Positions 35,101 through 44,100 of a DNA stretch of 64,000 nucleotides are shown here, piece after piece (within the stretch, counting starts at the first letter, position 1; every line of letters begins with the position of its first letter). Where the stretch lies: contig OZ038532.1 in the NCBI GenBank assembly GCA_964036665.1, forward strand, positions 3,286,001-3,350,000. Direction: 5' to 3'. The stretch comes from Gordius sp. MW1. Its lineage: Eukaryota > Nematomorpha > Gordioida > Gordea > Gordiidae. The notes under the pieces are model-generated. The model was given only the letters and a program-made list of their open reading frames with translations. It was not told the DNA's origin and searched no databases. The translations under genes and the position numbers were made by a program.

Positions 35101-38100
35101 CCAGGGGACTAGAGAAGAGCCGTCAGGCGCATCCTACCTTCAAGAGAGGGATCTGACGGCTCAAGGATTGAGGAGATTTTTGCCGCTATAGACTCTGGAT
35201 GGAAACTGGTTTAGAAATTACTAACAATCAGACATCGCCTCTCTAGCATGCAGAACCGCATCTTCCCAACGCATTAACCAAATGTTCATGGGCGTAACCA
35301 GCATTGGAATTAGAGGGTGGCAAGGCAATAATGATTTAGAGAAGGGCAATATGATCATTTTTTGAAAATTTGGTCATAATTTTAATAAATTTCAACAAAT
35401 TTTTGAATTTAGAGGGGGCAGCCCCTCTCCCTGTCCCCCCCCCTTAATTACGCCCATGCAAATGTTTAACTTTCGTAGAATCCCGCAAACGTACCCTCCA
35501 CCTACAAAACCCCCCTCCCTCCCCACCATGTCTCTTTTGAAGCCATCAATCAGGACGTCCGTGAATCACATATTCTTAGCTGTCCCAATCCCAACTAAAA
35601 ATATAATAAAGGGTAACAATCAATTTGTATTTAATACTTGTTTAAACACCGAATTCAGACCCCTTAAATGCCTTCAAGCATCCTTGCACTACTAGGTCTG
35701 AGGAAGTAGGCATTAGATCTCCACGATAAATAACACTTTGGGGTTCTTTATATCATCGCGGTTGACAACGAAATCTCGGCCAAACAGGCCTACCTGAGCC
35801 ACACCTCCAAAAGCCATTTGTTTTATTTACAAATTTTCGCTTGAGTTGCAAAAACGGGTGAGTTTTGTTTGGTCGATCTTTGGTTTAACTCAGACTCATG
35901 GTCGACTCTAGTCTGTTATCAAAAACATAGTGGTCGACTAAGAGAATAGAGGGACTAAAACCAAAAGTCGACGAGACAAAACTCAGCCATTTTTACACGC
36001 CAAAGGGCAACTTCCTATCAGCACATCAAAGTTGAATGCGGACAAGCTATAGATAGCCGAACGAAATGATTTCTAAAGGAACGTGACCTCCTTCTGACAC
36101 CAGAGCTTAACCCTATTCGAAGGATCTATCTTAGCGAAAACTTTCCTTTTTTATTAAAGCTAATATAAAAGCGGTTGATCACGGCTTCAAGCAATCTCTT
36201 GCAAAAACTTAGGACTCTTAGTAACTGGACAGCAGTTAAGCAGTGCCTTAAGCTTCTGCCCCCCCCCGTCCTATCCGCCTATGAGAGCACAACCCAAAGG
36301 ACAGGGCCCGCCCTCCACTGTATTTAAAGTAAAGACCTAGCTCCAAACACACGACAAGTACTTTAAGAATACGCTATCCCAACACTCTAAAGCCTGTAGG
36401 CCTCATCGCTAGACGAGAAAAGACCAGACAACCTCAAACCCATTCCTTGGTCTCGAGGTCTGATCATTACTTAAAAATTCAACACGGTCACTACCTCGCC
36501 CCATTCAACTTCTTTCCCAACCTTATTGTTAACGCAGAAAAACGGAAAATTTTCAACTCTTCTTCCATAAGCGTAGCCATGATTAGATTTAGAGGGGAGT
36601 TATAATGATTTAGGGAGGGGCAAAATGATCATTTTTTGAAATTTTAGCCATAATTATACTAAATTTTAAAGGGTTTTTTTGATTTAAAGAAGGGCAGTCG
36701 CCCCTCCCTGGCACCCCCTGGCTACGCCCATGCGTTTTTCCCTCTCCAGCACTGTTTTATATTCTTGATGGCTAGAACAATAGGACACCTAAGCACCAAA
36801 GCTTTCGTTTTCCTCACTCAAACATGGGAAAAGCGATTACCAATATCCATGAACCTTGAGGAAGCCTTTCAAACAAGCAAAGCATTATAAAAATAATTCT
36901 AAAATCTTACACGATTTCCATTTACGAATCAAGAGCTAATCGTAAGTGTTGTATAATAACAAATTAGATTTCATATAATTTCGCCATTCAACGAAATGCA
37001 ATCTGGAAGTATAATAGCACGCTTTATAAGGTTTAATTTTTCACGTGGTAAAAGAGCTTTCACAAATTCCAAGATGGCCAAATATATTATCAAAACGCTT
37101 AGGAAAAGCACATAGCACATAAGCTAACCGATTCTTACCCGGTGGACATATGCAATGCCCGGTCACGGGGTGGCATTCCAACACCAATAGGCGTTCGACC
37201 GAGGTATCGCTAACGAAAGAACCCCCTCGGAGCAGAGAATCAAGCCCGGAGCGGCTACAAGAACAGGAGGAACCACAAGTGAAACCAAATCGGGTCCTAA
37301 GAACCGCTCTTCGTTCCGGAACAGGATCGAGAATTGAGAGCGGGCAGGGAACGGCACAGGCAGGAGCGGTTCTCCAGCCGGCCGAGCATTGACAAGCTCC
37401 CGTGATGGGGTGGCAATCGGACACGCGGTCGGAGGAGGTATCGCAAAGGCTGCTACAATTGCGACCACAAACCTGAAAATGAGAAATGAAAGAGTGGGAA
37501 TTTGCAAAAAAAAATTTGTTCAGACATAACTAGGCAAATGGGATATTTAGGAGGATTGTGGAATACAACGATAAAACACCGGTGAGAGAAGGAAAAAATA
37601 ACATTTAGTCCATATTTTAATTTGATATAAAACGAGCGTGTGTGTGTATAGCCAGTGTTGGAATTAGGGAGGAACATTAATGATTAATGGAGGGGTAAAA
37701 TGATAATTTTTGCAAAATTTTAGTTATAATTAAATTTTACAGATTTTTACGATTTAGAGGTGAGCCACCCTTTCCTGCCCATCAAAATAAGCTAATACTG
37801 GTGAGAAGGAAATCAAAGGCGCTCTCTCGGCTATATTTCAAAGGGATATGTAATAAAGTGAAAAAAGTCTTTTACCTTTCGCGTTTCAAATATTAAAAAT
37901 TGGAAGGGGCAAGTGGACACATATATGATGAACTCGATCAATAGAAACTCATAAAAACTTTGAGAGCCAGGGGGAGGTAAGCTAGCTTTCATGGTTTAAG
38001 GAGGTGTAAACTAAAAAATTTTGTTGTTGAAATTTTTCCTTAATTTAATACTCCGAGTGCAACATAAAGAGAATCGGGATTGGATCTTGGTCATTAGTTA

Positions 38101-41100
38101 GTGCCTAATAATATGACAAAGCAAGAGGATTCTACTTTAGTACCGACACAGGCTATAGTCTATAGGTTATTTCTGCAAGTTGATTTACCAGTCATTAGAT
38201 TATTCAATAGAAAACAAATATAATTAAGCAAATGTAAGACGTAAACTTTAATAAATAATCAAATTTACCCTTTATAACAGGGAAAAAACGATAAATATAA
38301 CGTAATGTAAAAACACAAACTTTAGTATCGGGTATCATGGAGATTCCACTGGGGCAAACTCTAATTTCGCAACGGGACCCAGAATAGCCAGACCCACACA
38401 GACATTTACCCAGGACAGGTTCGCACGTGTTATCGCCCTCGGTGGGGAAATATTCAAGTATGGCGCCTGCCTTGGAGACTCCGCTGCTGCTGCTGTCCGA
38501 TGTGGTTTTAATTTGGGGTTTTGAAAATTGAAAGACGGGTTCATCGTCTTCGGGAAGGGCTAGGTTATGACAATCGCACGTTTGCGAACAGTTGACACCA
38601 AAAGTACCGGCCGGGCAACCGAACTTTAAAAATGGAGAAAATTTGTTTACTTCCAAATTATTATAATTATTATTATTAATGTTATTATTATAACTAAAAT
38701 TATGGAGTATAGCTAACAGAGTAATATTATAGATATAAATTACTTTTAAAGGCTAATAATATATTGTGCATGAATTACGAGAGAAGAAACTTTTTAAGGT
38801 CGCTGTTTTAGTTTGGGGTTTAAACACCTTTAAAAGCATAAGCGTAGCCAGGATTGGATTCAGAGGGGGACAATAATGATTTAGGGAGGGTCAAATATAT
38901 GAAATTTTTGAGATTTCTTGGATTTAGAGGAAGGCAATACCCCTTCCCTGCCACCTCCTAGCTACGCCCATCTTAAAAGTAAACAAATTACGAAAAAAGG
39001 GTAGGAAATAATTGCAGGTGAATATATTAATAGAAAATCAAAAATTAAAAATTAGTTCAGAAGAAACTATACATCGTCTGCCATTTTCTACTTTCCACGA
39101 GGCAAATTAAAAATCAAAAGTTCCCGCCCACTCACCTCGCACAACCTCCCGGTTCGTCCGGGTGCGCAAGCGCAATCACCGGACACGTGATGGCACAGCC
39201 CTTCGGACGTGGAGGTGGCGAGGGTATGACAATGGCCGCACCCCGAGGCGCAGCCCAGCCCGTAAGTCCCGGGGGGACATGGTCGATCGCAAAGCTCGCC
39301 CGTCCAGCCGGGAGAGCATGCGCACGCGTGCGCAGTGGCGTTACACCCGATCACGTGATCGCCTGCGCAAGAGGTCGCGCAATCGAAAGGGGCGGCAGCG
39401 CAAGAACCTGTAAACCGATCGCAAGGGTCGGTGGCGGAAGGACACGACGAGGGGCAAGGAAGACTACAGTTGGGCCCGTAAAGCCCAGCTACACAGGGCT
39501 CAGAACAAAGGGACCCGGTCCAGCCTGGGAATTTGTTTTATTTATTTATTTATTTATTTATTTATATTTTTATTTATTTAATTTATTCTGGGACCTGTCC
39601 ATTTGTTCCATTGTTTAAATAATCGTTTATCTTCCTAAGTTTCTGTTAATCGCAAATTATTTATATATAATTAAGTATTTGACATCTATATTAATTCGTT
39701 TATTTATCCTCTCAAAAACTACCTCTAACCCATATTATGGCATAATCGATCAAAATAGTTGAGAAAGGGGGAGGGGGCAAAATTCTCTCTGCGCCCCCCC
39801 TAGACTATTTCGAATCACATAACAATAAAAACATACAATTCCTAAGTCAATTCTCAATAATAAAAACAAAACATCACCCCAGCAACATTTTGGTATTGGT
39901 TAATTGCCTTTATATTCTTTTTCTTTCTTATAAAAAACGAGAAATTTTCTGAAAAAAACTTATTTATTATTTATAAGTTGTATCTTAAGATTCCTATCTA
40001 ACCTGCGGGACATACGCAATCCCCAGTCTCTGCGTCGCAAGTTTCGGTGTGTTGACAAGCACACTTGTGAGTACAATTAGGACCCCACGTCAATCCTTTA
40101 CAAGCTACAATTGATTGAAGTTTTCAAACCAAAAAATATCATCATTATTATGAGACTTAGTTGAAAGGTGAAATTTAGTTAAATACAATGTATACAGTCG
40201 AAACTTCTTTATCGCAAATCGGATTATCGCAAAAATCCTTTCGCGAAGTTAACCGCCATTTCGTTTTTTTTAAACGATAATATTAACAAAAACAACGTTT
40301 ATTGACAAATCGCTTAATAGTACAATATCGGATATTCACAAACATTTTCGAGTCCTCAAATCGACCAGATAATTATATAAAATATCGTTTTATTGCGAAG
40401 CGTAACAAATGAATATTTAATATAATGTACATCTACTTTTATTTCCAACGTTTAATCGCGAAATATAACTTAATCGCGATTTTTTTTTCAGGCCCAAGGC
40501 TTTGCAATTAAAGAGTTTTGACTGTATTATTTGAAATTAATTAAGAAATCGCGGGTTTGTTGATATATTGAAGAAGATAGTAATAACCCCATTTAAGAGT
40601 GCATAATTAATTAGTAATAATGAAGAGACTAGTTCGTTTATAATGAATATATATCTCTTAATTTCAGTTATGTTGAGTGGATGTATATTAGTTCGCGTCT
40701 AATTGAACATAGCTCGGGGCTTATGTCAATTTCAAAACTCGTTAATTGAATATATCAAGCTCATTTAGCATTTACCGTGGTAATTTATTAAAATGTCCAA
40801 CAATATATATAGGTACCAGGGTTAATAAAAAAAAGCAACTATCCTCTACTTTTATTATTAGTAATAAACATCAATTCTTGTTATATGTAACCATAAATTA
40901 ATAGACTGTTCAATCCCTTTTAAAAGGTCTTTCAAATTTTGGCATCCATCTTGAAAACTTTATTAGTTGGTTAGGTACATGGGCGTATCCAGGATTAGAT
41001 TTAGAGGGGGGGGGGCAATAATGATTTAGGGAGAGGCAAAATGATGGTTTTTTGTAATTTTAGCCATAATGATATTAAATTTTAAAGAATTTTCGGATTT

Positions 41101-44100
41101 AAAGGGGGGGGGGCAGTCGCCCCTCCCTGCCTCCCCATGGCTAGGCCCATGGTTGGTATATGCTTATAAAGGAATCGGCTGTGCCCTATATATTTATTTT
41201 GATTAAAAACTGGAAATCGTTCATAATATTATCAACTTGAGCTTTATATAACTAAAATATAGGGTTAAGGATTAAAATTATTTTTAAATAAATGTTACTT
41301 TTATAGCGTCACCTACAATTGCACTAATTTTTTCTAAATAGGTTCCGCGGCTAAACTAAACCCAAACCCAGCCGTTTTTAAAGCACTAGTCTATGGTTAT
41401 AACTTTATCAATAAAAATTTACCATAAAAGATAACGAAAAAATAAAATAAAAGTTATCTTCAGGAGGTGCTTGTGGAGACTAGAGAGAGAGAATATCAAA
41501 CTTACAATAGAGGCACCGTTTGCCCGAGAACCCTGGATTGCATTTACATACGTCCGGTGCAATGCATTCTCCATGGATACAATGGTCCGGACAATGGGCT
41601 AATAATATCCAAATAAAATAAACAAAAAATTAAAACAAAAAGTTAATAATAAACAAAAAATTTAATTTTTTATTATTGTAACAAAAACATTTAATCAAAA
41701 AATTATTTTTCATTAGCGCCTGGATGCTTTGTAACATGCTGAACCCTTGCGCACAATTTCTTACTTTTTTTTATTATATGCCAAGTTTTTTCTTATGAAA
41801 TGTCAAGTTTATTTATACATTTAATCAGGTTAATGTAAAAACGATTTAAACCAAACCAAGATTACCGAGAAGGCAAAAGATTTTGGTATTTTGATAAAAT
41901 ATCAAAATTGTTTACAATATAAAGAATTCAAGGGTGAGAAAAATATTTGGAATATTTTACATTGCCCGCAAAAATAGCTAAAATTATTGATGGATGATGA
42001 ATAACAATTTTAAGCCCGTCAAATATTTGCTTTAGCGATAGGGGAAGTGAGATTAATTTACCTTGCAGCTTATATATTTGCCCGATTAATTTCATTTATC
42101 TTGGCCGAGTTCAGAATTTACCCAAACTAAACCAACAAACTAATCCGCCCCCCCCCCCTAGCACCCCAAAAAAGAAATACATCAAAAGCACTTAATAATA
42201 TTTAATCTCACATCCTAAATATTATTAATATTTTGGCTTTCATAATCTTGTGGCGGCCACAGATGGAATGTTAATATGGGGGTTGATATATTCGATATGG
42301 ACGCGCTTGAAAGCCAGCTGGGGGCGGGCATATGGTTAGGAAAGGGTATTAAGAAATACTTTTATGATCCAAAGTGATCAATCACAATCTTAACACATAA
42401 TGCGAGATAATTTCAAAAAAAGACTCCCTTCAAATTTGGCACTAGTAGCGTTGTAAAAAGGGCTGGGTGGTTTTGATTGGTCAACCTTTGGTTCGACAAA
42501 GACTTACGGTAGATTCTGGCCTGTTTTTCAAATTTAGACCAAGCCTAGTGGTCGACTAATCATAAACAGACCAAAAAATATTTGGTCTGTTTATGATTAG
42601 TCGACTAAAACTGAAGTTTTTCAAAAGCCAAGCCAGAACCATCGGGTTTTTTGTGAGGGCCCGTCTTAATGTACGATTCAACTTCATGGCGCCTCATATA
42701 TTTGTTTGTCTACATATATGAGATATACATGTCGTGGAATCAACAATTTTAGTTTAGTTACCAATACCATATGAATATGCGTTAATAAGCGTAATTAAAG
42801 GATAAATATTTGGTTTACAAGCAAAAACACAAAAACAGAACAAAAATGAAGTGACGCTCGTAACGCGGCTATGTTTTAACATGCATTCGCTTTTTGAATC
42901 TATATTTAAAATCGCGTATTAAGACGCACCCTAAGAGAAAAAATAATAATTTTTTAAGTAAACAACTTACGAAGGCATTTGCCTAGGAAACGAATGTAGC
43001 CGTCGCAGCAATATCGCTTTACCACGAGCCTCTCTTCGTATTCAGTCACATTCTCTTTTCGTTCCACCAATCTGCAATAAATAAATTAACACGTAATTCA
43101 ATAAATGATATAATTAAAGCAATAAATGATATAATTAGAGCAATAAATGAAAATAAATTAATTTTATGATTGAAAGCTCATAACGCTTCTCTTTATAATA
43201 AGATCGCTTTTGTATATAATTTGTTTTCGTAAAAATGAAATTTTTAACCATTAAAAAAAGATATCGTTTTTAAAACTTATCTAATCGAATGACCGAGTGT
43301 CAACCAGTTGATTTTAGTAACAGCTGTGTTCCTATAGGTCAAAAAACACCATAGGGGGGGGGGCACTCCCTTAAACGCGTTTTAAAAATATTCACATTTA
43401 AAAACTAAAAAATTAAGAGAAAATGTGAAAAAAAGGGTTTTAAATTGTAACATTACTTGGTTTTTGTGTCGCATTTCTTCGTAACCACGCTGAAAATTTT
43501 GTCGATAAAGTCGCAACTAGGTTTAACTTGTTCGGTATAAGTTTTCGTTTTCATCGTGTAAAAGGGGAAGTATTGCCTACGGAGGAAATATTATTTTTTA
43601 AAACGGCGCAAAAAGAATAGTTGCGTAAACGAAAAAAAAAACAATAATTTTTTTAGTTTCAATGAGAAGTTTTTTTCAATTTAATAATTTTATAAAAAGC
43701 CTAGAACCCTAAAAAGCTTTTCATTGGCCCGAACCCGACCTTTGCTGGCAAAGGCTTGCTTCGGACTATGCTGAGGCTTTAGCTCATCAGGTCCGACCCG
43801 AGCCCGAAGCGTCTAGTAAATCTATCGACCGACACCTCAAAGGGTGATAATTATAAGAAAATGATCACCATACAATGAAATAACGGCCATCCTAAATACA
43901 CCTATTACCATTGGCGTAGCCAGTGGGGGGGGGGGCTGCCCCCCCCCCCTAAATTACGAGAAAAAAAAATTCAAAGGAAAAACTTTAAAAAATTAAAAAA
44001 TGTTATGCTTTGCCTCCCTCTAATTGAACTTTTAAACGTTTTGCCCCCCCCCCTTAATCTAAAACCTGGCTACGCCCATGCCTATTACTTATAATAAGAT

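Larger units (their letters stand above)
34740..36560 (-). pseudogene. non-LTR retrotransposon copy 3, heavily degraded
   Basis: Minus-strand fragments in order: a possible RT core (36130-36010, FAKIDPSN... region); [18 protein letters not shown] (about 35745-35690), matching YLDDATLVGTPDNLVQ of copy 1; [12 protein letters not shown] (about 35155-35115), identical to copy 1; [18 protein letters not shown] and [10 protein letters not shown] (about 34950-34850), matching SCSGTFGKSALNFFKELN of copy 1; and PILEDND. Stops and frameshifts are frequent. Family A (35288-35458) and family B (about 35850-36000) MITEs have inserted into it. Its GC content is higher than the surrounding intron. Confidence 0.8.

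Noticed and set aside
37150..37507. Overlapping frames on both strands around 37.2-37.5 kb
   Set aside because: Shadows of receptor exon 8 (37139-37472); only the frame with regularly spaced cysteines joins neighbouring exons in phase.
39162..39618. Plus-strand open frames up to 143 aa
   Set aside because: They are antisense to the GC-rich EGF exon 6 of the receptor (39136-39524); basic, Arg-rich composition with no domain. Open only because the exon is GC-rich.
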